From: Gordonia paraffinivorans NBRC 108238
Lineage (GTDB): Bacteria > Actinomycetota > Actinomycetes > Mycobacteriales > Mycobacteriaceae
NCBI RefSeq assembly: GCF_000344155.1
Contig: NZ_BAOQ01000001.1
Location: 124,001 to 188,000 of the forward strand
DNA length: 64,000 nucleotides
Direction: 5' to 3'
Positions 18,470-26,835 of this stretch are shown here, one piece after another. The notes under the pieces are model-generated. The model was not told the origin of the DNA. It did not search any database and saw only the letters and a program-made list of their open reading frames with translations. The first letter of the stretch is position 1; each line of letters starts with the position of its first letter. The position numbers and the translations under genes were made by a program.

Positions 18470-20929
18470 GTGCTCGTCGACCTGCACGAGTTCTGGCTGA
18501 CCAGCAAGGGCGCCGAACTCGGCATCAAACCGAACAGTGGATTCGCCATCGTCGCCGTCGGCGGCCTGGGACGCGGTGAGCTGCTGCCGTATTCCGACCT
18601 CGACCTGATCCTGCTGCACGACGACATGCCCGCCGAGCGGGTCTCCGAGGTCGCCGACGGCCTCTGGTACCCGTTGTGGGACGCCAATATCCCGCTCGAT
18701 CACAGCGTGCGGACCGTGCCGCAGGCGCTGCAGGTCGCCGCCGAGGACGTCACCGCCGCGCTCGGGCTCCTCGAGGCCCGTCACATCGCCGGCGACGAGG
18801 ATCTGTCCTCCCTGCTCATCGGCGGGGTCCGTCAGCAGTGGCGCAACGACATCCGCAACCGCTTCTCCGACGTCGTCGCGCACGCCCAGGACCGGTGGCG
18901 TCGCGCCGGCGACATCGCGCATCGTGCCGAACCCGACCTGAAGAACGGCCGGGGCGGACTCCGCGACGTCCAGCTCCTCAACGCGCTCGCCATCGCCCAG
19001 CTCACCCACGGGATGGGCGGGCTGCGACCGGATTCGCCCGGAGCGAGGCCGCAGGCCGCCTACACCCGGCTGCTCGACATCCGGACCGAGCTGCACCGCA
19101 TCGCCGGGCGCCCGCGCGAGCAGGTGCGGGCGCAGGACGCCGACGAGATCGGCGCCGCGCTGCGGATCGGGGACCGCTTCGACCTCGCGCGGGTCATCAG
19201 CGACTCCGCCCGCACCATCAGCTATTCCATCGACGTCGGCCTGCGCACGGCGGGTAACGCGCTGCCGCGCCGCGGCCTGGCCAAGCTCCGCCGGTCGCCG
19301 TTGCGCCGTCCGCTGGACGAGGGAGTCGTCGAGCACAGCGGCGAGATCGTGTTGGCGCGCAACGCGATTCCCAGCAAAGATCCCGGTCTGATCCTTCGCG
19401 TCGCGGCCGCGTCGGCCCGGACCGGCCTGCCGATCAGCGCCTCCACGCTGAGCCGCCTAGCCGACTACGCACCCGAACTCCGGGAGCCGTGGCCCGCCGA
19501 GGCGCTCAGCGACCTGCTGGTCCTGCTCAGCTCCGGCCACCACATGGTCGATCCGATCGAGGCACTCGACCGCACCGGTCTGTGGGGCCGGCTCCTGCCG
19601 GAATGGGGCGCGGTCCGCGACCTGCCGCCGCGCGACGCGATCCACACCTGGACGGTGGACCGCCACCTGGTGGAGACCGCCGCCTACGCGAGTTCGATGA
19701 CGACGCGGGTGTCGCGCCCGGACCTGCTCGTGCTCGGTGCGCTCATCCACGACCTCGGCAAGGGGCGCGGCGCAGACCACAGCGTCGTCGGCGCGGAACT
19801 CGCGGTCCAGGTCGGCAACAGGTTCGGGCTGTGGCCGCAGGACGTGCAGATCCTGTCGGACATGGTCCGCCACCATCTGCTGCTGCCGCAGGTGGCGACC
19901 CGCCGGGATCTCGACGATCCGGCGACCGCCGAGTACGTGGCCACCACACTCGGTCACAACCGGGTCCTGCTCGAACTGCTCGCGGCACTCGCCGAGGCCG
20001 ACTCCCTCGCGACCGGCCCGGGGGTGTGGGGGGAGTGGAAGGCCTCGCTGATCGGCGAGCTCGTGCGGCGGTCGATGCGCCACATCGAGGGCGCGCCGCT
20101 CGAGGCGCCCGAACCGCTGACGCCCGAGCAGCTCGCGGTCGCGGCCGAGGCGGAGTACGCGGTGCGTCTCGTCCGCGCCGACGGTCAGCACACCTACGAC
20201 GTGACGATGGTCGCGCCCGATCAATCGGGTCTGCTGTCGAAGATGGCGGGCATCCTCGCACTCGGCGGGCTGCGCTCGCACAAGGCGACCGCGCAGAGCC
20301 ACGAGGGCAAGGCGATCAACTCGTTCGTCGTGGTGCCGGTGTTCGGCAGTCCGCCCGACGCAGGCCTGCTCCGTCAGCAGCTCATCGCCGCGGTCAACGG
20401 CAAGCTCGACGTGCTCGGACGCCTCGACACGCGGGAGAAGGAGTCGCCGATCCCGACCATCGCGACCGTGGCCACCCAGCCGGGTGCGGCGGTTGCGCTC
20501 GGTGCCAGCGCGGGCAGCACCGATCCCGATGTCGACGGGGCGGGCCACCCGAAGACTGCGGTGCCGGCGCTGTTCGCCGTCGCACCGCCGCGGGTGACGT
20601 GGCTCGACGCCCCGGGCTCCGGCGATCCCGGCGACCGGGAGGCCCTGCTCGAGGTGCGTTCCGACGACCGGGTCGGCTTGTTGAGCCGGGTCGCCGCGGT
20701 GCTCGAACGCCACGGCGCCGACATCCGATGGGCCAAGGTGTCCACGCTCGGCGCGACGGTCGTCGACATCTTCAGCCTCCGCCTGGCCGAGGACACCGAC
20801 GAGGCGCGCACGACCATCGCCGAGGCGATCGTCGCCGTGTGCCCGCCGCCGCAGCCCAAGCGCGACCCCGACGGTGACGGCTCGTCGCCCGGCGGTGCGA
20901 CCTCCAGGTCCGGGGTGCCGATCTCCTGA
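18470..20929 (+). CDS. glnD: PII uridylyl/adenylyltransferase GlnD
   Basis: Bifunctional enzyme that modifies and demodifies GlnK in response to glutamine; in actinobacteria the modification is adenylylation. Nucleotidyltransferase domain with VGGLGRGELLPYSDLDLILL near residues 30-50, PDLKNGRGGLRDVQ near 155, HD domain with ALIHDLGKGRGADH near 425, and two C-terminal ACT domains (~585-650 and ~725-790) separated by an alanine/proline-rich insert. 819 residues from the first standard start, GTG 18470. The frame upstream to 18383 translates into sequence resembling GlnD N-termini (AATDLAKTRRQL, then DAPALRQ) and is preceded by AGGAGA, but has no ATG/GTG/TTG; a GTA sits at the proper distance. 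The true N-terminus is therefore uncertain. Confidence 0.92.
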   Translation: MLVDLHEFWLTSKGAELGIKPNSGFAIVAVGGLGRGELLPYSDLDLILLHDDMPAERVSEVADGLWYPLWDANIPLDHSVRTVPQALQVAAEDVTAALGLLEARHIAGDEDLSSLLIGGVRQQWRNDIRNRFSDVVAHAQDRWRRAGDIAHRAEPDLKNGRGGLRDVQLLNALAIAQLTHGMGGLRPDSPGARPQAAYTRLLDIRTELHRIAGRPREQVRAQDADEIGAALRIGDRFDLARVISDSARTISYSIDVGLRTAGNALPRRGLAKLRRSPLRRPLDEGVVEHSGEIVLARNAIPSKDPGLILRVAAASARTGLPISASTLSRLADYAPELREPWPAEALSDLLVLLSSGHHMVDPIEALDRTGLWGRLLPEWGAVRDLPPRDAIHTWTVDRHLVETAAYASSMTTRVSRPDLLVLGALIHDLGKGRGADHSVVGAELAVQVGNRFGLWPQDVQILSDMVRHHLLLPQVATRRDLDDPATAEYVATTLGHNRVLLELLAALAEADSLATGPGVWGEWKASLIGELVRRSMRHIEGAPLEAPEPLTPEQLAVAAEAEYAVRLVRADGQHTYDVTMVAPDQSGLLSKMAGILALGGLRSHKATAQSHEGKAINSFVVVPVFGSPPDAGLLRQQLIAAVNGKLDVLGRLDTREKESPIPTIATVATQPGAAVALGASAGSTDPDVDGAGHPKTAVPALFAVAPPRVTWLDAPGSGDPGDREALLEVRSDDRVGLLSRVAAVLERHGADIRWAKVSTLGATVVDIFSLRLAEDTDEARTTIAEAIVAVCPPPQPKRDPDGDGSSPGGATSRSGVPIS

Positions 20930-20967
20930 GTGTGAGGTCACCGGAACCACATGGAAGTATGGGAACC

Positions 20968-22542
20968 ATGTTCGATTCCCTCTCCGACCGGTTGACCGGT
21001 GCCCTGAAGGACCTCCGCGGCAAGGGGCGGCTCTCCGACGCCGACATCGACCGCACCTGCCGGGAGATCCGGCTCGCCCTCCTCGAGGCGGACGTCTCCC
21101 TGCCGGTCGTGCGTGCCTTCATCTCCCGGATCAAGGAGCGTGCGAAGGGACAGGAGGTCTCGGCGGCGCTCAACCCCGCCCAGACCGTCGTCAAGATCGT
21201 CAACGAGGAGCTCATCGGCATCCTCGGCGGGGAGACCCGGCGGATCCAGTTCGCCAAGAACCCGCCGACGATCATCATGCTCGCCGGTCTGCAGGGCGCC
21301 GGTAAGACCACCCTCGCCGGCAAGCTCGGCCACTGGCTGAAGAAGCAGGGGCACACCCCGCTGCTCGTCGCCTGTGACCTGCAGCGCCCGGGCGCCGTCC
21401 AGCAGTTGCAGATCGTCGGCGAGCGCGCCGAGGTTCCGGTGTTCGCGCCCCACCCGGGAACGGGCGTCGGCGGCGAGGGAGAACTCGGCGTCACCGCCGG
21501 CGATCCGGTGTCGGTGGCGAAGGCCGGCGTCGAGGAGGCGAAGGCCAAGCTCTACGACGTCGTCATCATCGACACCGCGGGCCGCCTGGGCATCGACGCG
21601 GAGCTGATGAAGCAGGCCTCCGACATCCGCGACGCCACGCAGCCCGACGAGGTGCTGTTCGTCGTCGACGCGATGATCGGTCAGGACGCGGTGACCACCG
21701 CCGAGGCCTTCGCCGAGGGCGTGGACTTCACCGGCGTCGTGCTGACCAAGCTCGACGGCGACGCCCGCGGCGGCGCGGCGCTGTCGGTGCGCGAGGTCAC
21801 CGGCCGGCCGATCATGTTCGCGTCGTCGGGTGAGAAGCTCGACGACTTCGACGTCTTCCACCCCGACCGCATGGCCAGCCGCATCCTCGGCATGGGCGAC
21901 GTGCTCAGCCTCATCGAGCAGGCCGAGCAGCATTGGGACGCCCAGCAGGCCGAGGCCGCCGCGACCAAGATCACCCAGGGCGAGCTGACCCTCGAGGACT
22001 TCCTCGAGCAGATGCTGATGATCCGCAAGATGGGGCCCATCGGCAACATCCTCGGCATGCTGCCGGGCGCCGGCCAGATGAAGGACGTGCTGTCCCAGGT
22101 CGACGACAAGCAGCTCGACCGGGTGCAGGCGATCATCCGCGGCATGACGCCGGAGGAGCGGGCGAATCCGAAGATCATCAACGCCTCCCGCCGACTGCGT
22201 ATCGCCAACGGCTCGGGTGTGACCGTCAGCGAGGTCAACCAGCTCGTCGACCGCTTCTTCGAGGCCCGCAAGATGATGGCCGCGATGTCGGGCCGCATGG
22301 GCATGGGCGGAGTGAACCGCAAGTCGAAGAACAAGAAGGGCAAGAAGGGCAAGAAGGGCAAGGGCCGCGGACCCACGCCGCCGAAGATGCGCGGCGGCTT
22401 CCCCGGGATGCCCGGCATGCCCGGGATGCCCGGCGGGTTCCCGGACCTGTCGAACATGCCGCCCGGACTCGACGAGCTGCCCCCGGGCCTCGAGGGCATC
22501 GACATCTCGCAGTTCCAACAGCCCACCAGGAAGAAGAAGTAA
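20968..22542 (+). CDS. ffh: Signal recognition particle protein Ffh
   Basis: SRP54 GTPase that binds 4.5S RNA and signal sequences and works with FtsY. 524 residues from ATG 20968 (MFDSLSDRLTGALKDLRGKG, the usual start). N domain to ~90; G domain with P-loop GLQGAGKTTLAGKLGHW near 110, DTAGRLG near 200, TKLDGDARGGAALS near 260; methionine-rich M domain ~330-455 with GPIGNILGMLPG. The C-terminus ends in a lysine-rich patch and GMPG repeats (~480-500). It is followed after 3 bp by the amidohydrolase, the same pair as Rv2916c-Rv2915c. Confidence 0.97.
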   Translation: MFDSLSDRLTGALKDLRGKGRLSDADIDRTCREIRLALLEADVSLPVVRAFISRIKERAKGQEVSAALNPAQTVVKIVNEELIGILGGETRRIQFAKNPPTIIMLAGLQGAGKTTLAGKLGHWLKKQGHTPLLVACDLQRPGAVQQLQIVGERAEVPVFAPHPGTGVGGEGELGVTAGDPVSVAKAGVEEAKAKLYDVVIIDTAGRLGIDAELMKQASDIRDATQPDEVLFVVDAMIGQDAVTTAEAFAEGVDFTGVVLTKLDGDARGGAALSVREVTGRPIMFASSGEKLDDFDVFHPDRMASRILGMGDVLSLIEQAEQHWDAQQAEAAATKITQGELTLEDFLEQMLMIRKMGPIGNILGMLPGAGQMKDVLSQVDDKQLDRVQAIIRGMTPEERANPKIINASRRLRIANGSGVTVSEVNQLVDRFFEARKMMAAMSGRMGMGGVNRKSKNKKGKKGKKGKGRGPTPPKMRGGFPGMPGMPGMPGGFPDLSNMPPGLDELPPGLEGIDISQFQQPTRKKK

Positions 22543-22545
22543 CCC

Positions 22546-23625
22546 ATGGGCACCGGCGCGCGTCACTATCGGGGCAACGATCCGTTGACCGGTGAACCGG
22601 TCGAGTTCTGGGTGAGCGGTGAGACCATCTCCACCACACCGGTTCCGGGAGCCGAGACCGCGGTCGACGGCGGCTGGATCCTGCCGGGCCTCGTCGACGC
22701 CCACAACCACGTGGGCATCGCGCCCGGGCTCGGCGTCGACATCGAGCAGGCCCGCGGATACGCCTACGCCGACGCCCGCGCCGGGACGCTGCTCATCCGC
22801 GAGGTCGGGTCCCCGCTGGACACCCACCCGCTCGACGACGACCCGCTGTGCCCGCGGTTCATCCGCGCCGGCAAGCACATCGCGCGCCCCAAGCGGTACC
22901 TGCGCGACTACGGCGTCGACCTCGACGACCCCGACGAGCTCGCCGCCGAGGTGGCGCGCCAAGCGCAGGCCGGCGACGGCTGGGTGAAGCTGGTCGGGGA
23001 CTGGATCGACCGTGAGGTGGGCGACCTGGCGCCGCTGTGGAGTCGCGACCAGCTCGCGGCCGCGGTCGAGGTCGCGCACGCGCACGGCGCCCGGATCACC
23101 GCGCATGTCTTCGGCACCGACGCCCTCGTCGACCTGATCGACGTGGGCGTGGACTGCATCGAACACGGCACCGGACTCACCGGCGATCTCATCGACGAGA
23201 TGGTGGAGCGTTCGATCGCCTTGGTGCCCACGATCATCCAGGTGGACAACTTCCCGGGGATCGCCGACGGCGCGGGCCGGTTCCCGACCTACGCCGCCCA
23301 CATGCGCAAGCTGTACGCCGACGCGCCGGCGGTGTTCGACGCCGCGCGCGAGGCCGGCGTGGCGATCTTCGCCGGCACCGACGCGGGCGGGTTCGTCGAG
23401 CACGGTCGCATCGTCGACGAGATCGAGAAGCTCTCGGCTGTCGGACTCGGCAACGCGGGCGCCATCGCGGCCGCGAGCACCGAGCCGCGGCGGTGGCTCG
23501 GCGCGGGCCTCCTCGACGACGGCGATCGCGCGGATTTCGTTGTGTACGAGGAGAATCCGGTTGACGACCTCGGTGTGCTGCGTCACCCCTCGACCGTGGT
23601 GTCATCGGGCCGACATCTGTTGTGA
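22546..23625 (+). CDS. Amidohydrolase family protein
   Basis: Metal-dependent hydrolase of the amidohydrolase superfamily, 359 residues. The first metal motif is LPGLVDAHNHVG (residues ~45-56, HxH), a lysine in GWVKLVGDWID near 147 may be the bridging ligand, metal histidines follow in HAHGARITAHVFG and CIEHGTG, and the catalytic aspartate is in IFAGTDAGGFVEHG near 283. The substrate cannot be told; related proteins include imidazolonepropionase-like enzymes and prolidases. Starts 3 bp after ffh and is probably cotranscribed with it. A 460-bp gene-free stretch follows. Confidence 0.85.
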   Translation: MGTGARHYRGNDPLTGEPVEFWVSGETISTTPVPGAETAVDGGWILPGLVDAHNHVGIAPGLGVDIEQARGYAYADARAGTLLIREVGSPLDTHPLDDDPLCPRFIRAGKHIARPKRYLRDYGVDLDDPDELAAEVARQAQAGDGWVKLVGDWIDREVGDLAPLWSRDQLAAAVEVAHAHGARITAHVFGTDALVDLIDVGVDCIEHGTGLTGDLIDEMVERSIALVPTIIQVDNFPGIADGAGRFPTYAAHMRKLYADAPAVFDAAREAGVAIFAGTDAGGFVEHGRIVDEIEKLSAVGLGNAGAIAAASTEPRRWLGAGLLDDGDRADFVVYEENPVDDLGVLRHPSTVVSSGRHLL

Positions 23626-23681
23626 GGAACGCCACAAGCGGTTCGCTGGTTGCGTTTCCTACTCGCGCGTAAGGTAGCAAC

Positions 23682-23892
23682 CGCGTTGCAACGGTCCGTG
23701 AGGGGACGGACCGAAGAGTTCCGCGCTGACCCTGCCGAATCCAGGGGGCCGTCGAGGGGGATCGACGGGGGATACGGTCGGGAGTCGCGCCTGCGCCCGG
23801 GGGCCGAATTCGTTCGGGGGGCGTGAGAGACGAGCGACGTACGGCATGTGGTTGTTCTCGCGGGGTGGACAACCACATGCCGTTTCTTTTTC
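23682..23892 (+). ncRNA. Candidate structured small RNA with G-rich hairpin loops
   Basis: Gene-free stretch between the amidohydrolase and rpsP. A -10 box TAAGGT stands at 23670-23675. Downstream follow an 8-bp stem (23692-23699/23706-23713) with loop GAGGGG, a 7-bp stem (23749-23755/23762-23768) with loop GGGGGA, a 5-bp stem with UUCG loop (CCGAA/TTCGG, ~23803-23816), and a perfect terminator hairpin with a T-tract ending at 23892. Promoter, repeated G-loop hairpins and terminator together suggest a ~210-nt RNA. The layout resembles the actinobacterial 6C RNA, except that loops on this strand are G-rich rather than C-rich. Alternative: an attenuated leader of rpsP. Confidence 0.4.
23843..23892 (+). 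terminator. Strong intrinsic terminator upstream of rpsP
   Basis: Perfect 13-bp stem (23843-23855 with 23869-23881), 13-nt loop, directly followed by GTTTCTTTTTC. One of the few hairpins in this window with a real T-tract. It lies 218 bp after the amidohydrolase stop and 194 bp before rpsP, so it ends an RNA of the intervening stretch rather than a coding transcript alone. Confidence 0.85.
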
Positions 23893-23955
23893 ACCGGTTT
23901 CCGTCGGCCCGTCCGGGTCCGGATGCCGGATTTCATCCCGGGCCGTCCGGTCTGG

Positions 23956-23961
23956 CAGAAT
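23956..23961 (+). promoter_or_regulatory. -10 box and leader of rpsP
   Basis: CAGAAT in TCTGGCAGAATGGTC, closely matching the box before rplS. The ~115-nt leader that follows contains an 8-bp hairpin (24029-24036 with 24043-24050, loop AGTCCG) shortly before rpsP. Confidence 0.5.
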
Positions 23962-24085
23962 GGTCTGTCGGTTCGTCGGATCCGGTCACGGCCGCCCGAC
24001 GGTCACACCGAAACAGATCGCAAAACCGGGTCCACCAGTCCGGGTGGACCGCAGAATTGCGCAGTGACCACACGAAAGTAGTGAC

Positions 24086-24547
24086 ATGGCTGTCAAGATC
24101 AAGCTCACGCGGCTCGGCAAGATCCGCAACCCGCAGTACCGCATCGTCGTCGCCGACGCTCGGACCCGCCGCAACGGCCGGGTGATCGAGACCATCGGCA
24201 AGTACCACCCCAAGGAAGAGCCGAGCTTGATCGAGGTCGACTCCGAGCGCGTGCAGTACTGGCTCGGCGTCGGTGCGCAGCCGACCGAGCCCGTCGCGGC
24301 CATCCTGAAGATCACCGGTGACTGGCAGAAGTTCAAGGGCCTGCCGGGCGCCGAGGGCACCCTGAAGAAGGCCGAGCCCAAGCCGTCCAAGCTGGACCTG
24401 TTCAACGCCGCGCTCGCCGCCGCCGAGAACGAGCCGGTCACCGAGGCCGTCACCCCGAAGAAGAAGGCCGCCAAGAAGGACGAGGCCCCGGCCGAGGAAG
24501 CCGCTGCCGAGGCTCCGGCCGAGGCCGCCGCAGAGGGTGACGCGTGA
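24086..24547 (+). CDS. rpsP: 30S ribosomal protein S16
   Basis: Small-subunit assembly protein. 153 residues: the S16 fold occupies about residues 1-85 ([20 protein letters not shown], then [15 protein letters not shown]), and a long actinobacterial extension rich in Ala, Glu and Lys follows. ATG start at 24086. The stop overlaps the next gene (khpA) by 4 bp. First gene of rpsP-khpA-rimM-trmD. Confidence 0.98.
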   Translation: MAVKIKLTRLGKIRNPQYRIVVADARTRRNGRVIETIGKYHPKEEPSLIEVDSERVQYWLGVGAQPTEPVAAILKITGDWQKFKGLPGAEGTLKKAEPKPSKLDLFNAALAAAENEPVTEAVTPKKKAAKKDEAPAEEAAAEAPAEAAAEGDA

Positions 24548-24786
24548 GCGCTGTCGTCGCCGACGCGGTCGAGCACCTGGTCCGCGGGATCGTCTCCAAC
24601 CCGGATGACGTCCGGGTCGACCTCGTCACCGGTCGTCGCGGCCGGCTCGTCGAGGTCCACGTGAGCCCCGAAGACCTGGGCAAGGTCATCGGCCGCAACG
24701 GCCGGACCGCGACCGCACTGCGGACCCTCGTCGCCGGCATCGGCGGACGCGGCATGCGCGTCGACATCGTCGACACCGACCGCTGA
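24544..24786 (+). CDS. khpA: KH-domain RNA-binding protein KhpA
   Basis: 80-residue single KH-domain protein with the RNA-binding loop [15 protein letters not shown] (GxxG core) at residues ~42-56. The homologue KhpA forms a complex with KhpB/EloR and affects division and RNA stability in Gram positives. GTG start overlaps the rpsP stop (GTGA). Same place as Rv2908c. Confidence 0.93.
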   Translation: MSAVVADAVEHLVRGIVSNPDDVRVDLVTGRRGRLVEVHVSPEDLGKVIGRNGRTATALRTLVAGIGGRGMRVDIVDTDR

Positions 24787-24812
24787 TCCGAACAGCACGG
24801 GACGCCTCCATC

Positions 24813-25346
24813 GTGGATCTCGTCGTCGGGCGTGTGGTCAAGTCACACGGCATTCGTGGCGAAGTCGTCGTCGACATCCGTACCGATGAGCCCGAACTGC
24901 GCTTCGCGCGCGGTTCGGTCCTGCGCGGCCGTCTGCCGCGCGGGGGCGGGGAACGTGAATTCACCGTGACAGCCGCCCGGGAACATTCCGGGCGGCTGTT
25001 GGTGTCTCTCGCCGAGGTCTCCGATCGCGACTCGGCCGACGCGTTGCGCGGAACGCTGTTCCTCATCGACTCCTCGGAGGTCGAGCCCTCCGACGATCCG
25101 GACGAGTTCTACGACCACGAACTCGAAGGGGTGCCCGTTCAACTCACCGACGGCACCGGGGTCGGGGTCGTCGAGTCGGTCCTGCACCTGCCCGCGAGCG
25201 AGCTGCTCTCCGTGCGGACGACCGACGACCGGGAGGTGCTCGTGCCGTTCGTGAAGGAGATCGTGCCGACGGTGACGCGTGAGCTCATCGTCATCGACCC
25301 GCCGGAAGGGCTGCTCGATCCCGAGTCGGCCGACTCGGACAGATGA
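24813..25346 (+). CDS. rimM: 16S rRNA processing protein RimM
   Basis: Assembly factor for the 30S head that binds S19. 177 residues. N-terminal barrel [24 protein letters not shown] at the start and the PRC-barrel from about residue 90 ([15 protein letters not shown]) to [11 protein letters not shown] near 150. GTG start, 26 bp after khpA. Confidence 0.95.
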   Translation: MDLVVGRVVKSHGIRGEVVVDIRTDEPELRFARGSVLRGRLPRGGGEREFTVTAAREHSGRLLVSLAEVSDRDSADALRGTLFLIDSSEVEPSDDPDEFYDHELEGVPVQLTDGTGVGVVESVLHLPASELLSVRTTDDREVLVPFVKEIVPTVTRELIVIDPPEGLLDPESADSDR

Positions 25347-25356
25347 GGATCGGACG

Positions 25357-26097
25357 ATGAGGATCGACGTCGTCACGATCTTCCCGGAATATCTCACCCC
25401 GCTGCGGGTCGCCCTGCTGGGGAAGGCGATCGACGCCGGCAAGATCAGCGTCGACGTCCACGACCTGCGCGACTGGACCCACGACGTCCATCGCAGCGTC
25501 GACGACTCGCCGTACGGCGGCGGCCCCGGCATGGTCATGAAGCCCGAGGTGTGGGGTCCCTGCCTGGACGACGTGTGCCCCGACGACGCGCTGCTCGTCG
25601 TGCCCACGCCGGCGGGCGTGCCGTTCACCCAGTCCACCGCTCAACGGTGGAGCACCGAGAAGCACCTCGTCTTCGCCTGCGGCCGGTACGAGGGCATCGA
25701 CCAGCGGGTCTTCGACGACGCGGCGCGCCGGGTGCGCGTCGAAGAGGTCTCGCTCGGTGACTTCGTCCTCATCGGCGGCGAGGTCGCGGCGATGGCGATG
25801 ATCGAGGCCACCGTCCGTCTCATCGACGGCGTGCTCGGCAATCCCCGGTCGCACCAGGAGGATTCGTTCTCCGACGGTCTGCTCGAAGGGCCGAGCTACA
25901 CCCGCCCGGTGAGTTGGCGGGGACTCGACGTCCCGCCGGTGCTGCTCTCCGGCGATCACGCGAAGGTCGCGCAGTGGCGCCACGAGCAGGCGCTCGCGCG
26001 GACCCGCGAACGTCGGCCCGATCTGCTCGCCGGCACCCCTCACGATCCCGCGGCGGATGTGAATCCCGACGACTGCGGGGAGCCGGATCCCCGCTAG
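25357..26097 (+). CDS. trmD: tRNA (guanine37-N1)-methyltransferase
   Basis: SPOUT methyltransferase that makes m1G37 and prevents +1 frameshifting. 246 residues from ATG 25357 ([13 protein letters not shown]), 10 bp after rimM. Key motifs: [17 protein letters not shown] near residue 50, the SAM-knot [13 protein letters not shown] near 108 and [19 protein letters not shown] near 134. The C-terminal domain ends in an actinobacterial proline/aspartate tail. Confidence 0.97.
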   Translation: MRIDVVTIFPEYLTPLRVALLGKAIDAGKISVDVHDLRDWTHDVHRSVDDSPYGGGPGMVMKPEVWGPCLDDVCPDDALLVVPTPAGVPFTQSTAQRWSTEKHLVFACGRYEGIDQRVFDDAARRVRVEEVSLGDFVLIGGEVAAMAMIEATVRLIDGVLGNPRSHQEDSFSDGLLEGPSYTRPVSWRGLDVPPVLLSGDHAKVAQWRHEQALARTRERRPDLLAGTPHDPAADVNPDDCGEPDPR

Positions 26098-26152
26098 GAT
26101 CTCCGGGAACCCACGGCCGGGGTGCCGGCCGGAGAACGTCCAGGGGGATGGC

Positions 26153-26467
26153 ATGCAGGGCTATTCGGCGATGGTCGAGGAACTCGACCGCCAACGCGCC
26201 GAACTCACGCGCATCCGCGCCGCCCTGTCGGATCTGACGTCCCGCGCCACCAGTCACGACCGGCTGGTCGCGGTGACCGTCAACGCCCGCGGACTCGCCG
26301 TCGACATCTCCATCGAACCCGCGGCGCTGCGGCGCTACCGGGCCGAGCAGCTGTCGGAGCTGCTGACCACCCTCGTCGCCGAGGCCGATCGTGCCCTGGA
26401 TGCGCGTCGGGCCGAGTTGCTCGCGGCGGCAGAAGTCTCCGAACCCGACTACCGCGACGTCCGATGA
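26153..26467 (+). CDS. YbaB/EbfC-like protein of a type VII secretion-type cassette
   Basis: 104 residues: an N-terminal helix (MVEELDRQRAELTRIRAALSD), a beta-sheet core (LVAVTVNARGLAVDISIEP) and a C-terminal helix, the helix-strand-helix fold of YbaB nucleoid-associated proteins. In Mycobacteriales such proteins often precede small helical secretion substrates and a polymorphic effector. The stop overlaps the next gene by ATGA. A TAGGAT -10 box lies at 26096-26101, overlapping the trmD stop, so the cassette may have its own promoter. DNA binding is not shown. Confidence 0.65.
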   Translation: MQGYSAMVEELDRQRAELTRIRAALSDLTSRATSHDRLVAVTVNARGLAVDISIEPAALRRYRAEQLSELLTTLVAEADRALDARRAELLAAAEVSEPDYRDVR

Positions 26468-26835
26468 CCGACTCCGATCCGTCGCACCGGGAAGACGCCA
26501 ACGGGCGCCTGGCAGTCGACCCCATGGCCGCGACGGATCTCTCGACCCGGCTCGCCAAGGCCGAGACCCGGCTCCAGACAGTGCATTCCGAGCTCCTCGA
26601 ACTGCTCGCCGACGCCGACACCGCGATCGGGGTCGGGGCGGCGGCCTCGGCATTCCGCCAGGGGTTCGGACCCGCCACTCAGGTGACCGACCTCCTGAGG
26701 GACCTGACGACGCGTCTCGGTGCGTACCGAGAGGTCGTCACCCGGGGCGTCGATGCCGTCGCCGATGCCGACCACGACGCCGCCGCGATGCTCGGCGACG
26801 AGGCCGCGGGGCCGCAAGCGGGGACGTCGCGATGA
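26464..26835 (+). CDS. Small helical protein, type VII secretion partner-like
   Basis: 123 residues, mostly two predicted helices: LAKAETRLQTVHSELLELLADAD and TQVTDLLRDLTTRLGAYREVVTRGVDAVADADHD, with a turn at AFRQGFGPA. Size and pattern suit a WXG100-like or ESX secretion-associated protein, though no W-x-G is present. ATG at 26464 overlaps the preceding stop, and the stop overlaps the following start (ATGA), so the three genes form one unit. Specific function not recognised. Confidence 0.6.
   Translation: MTDSDPSHREDANGRLAVDPMAATDLSTRLAKAETRLQTVHSELLELLADADTAIGVGAAASAFRQGFGPATQVTDLLRDLTTRLGAYREVVTRGVDAVADADHDAAAMLGDEAAGPQAGTSR

Noticed and set aside
20938..23586. Long minus-strand frame opposite ffh and the amidohydrolase
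   Set aside because: Shadow of two well-supported plus-strand genes; no recognisable domain.
23692..23768. 6C RNA on the minus strand
   Set aside because: The loops would be C-rich on that strand, but the terminator with its T-tract belongs to the plus strand, and no terminator follows in the other direction. Kept as a plus-strand candidate instead.
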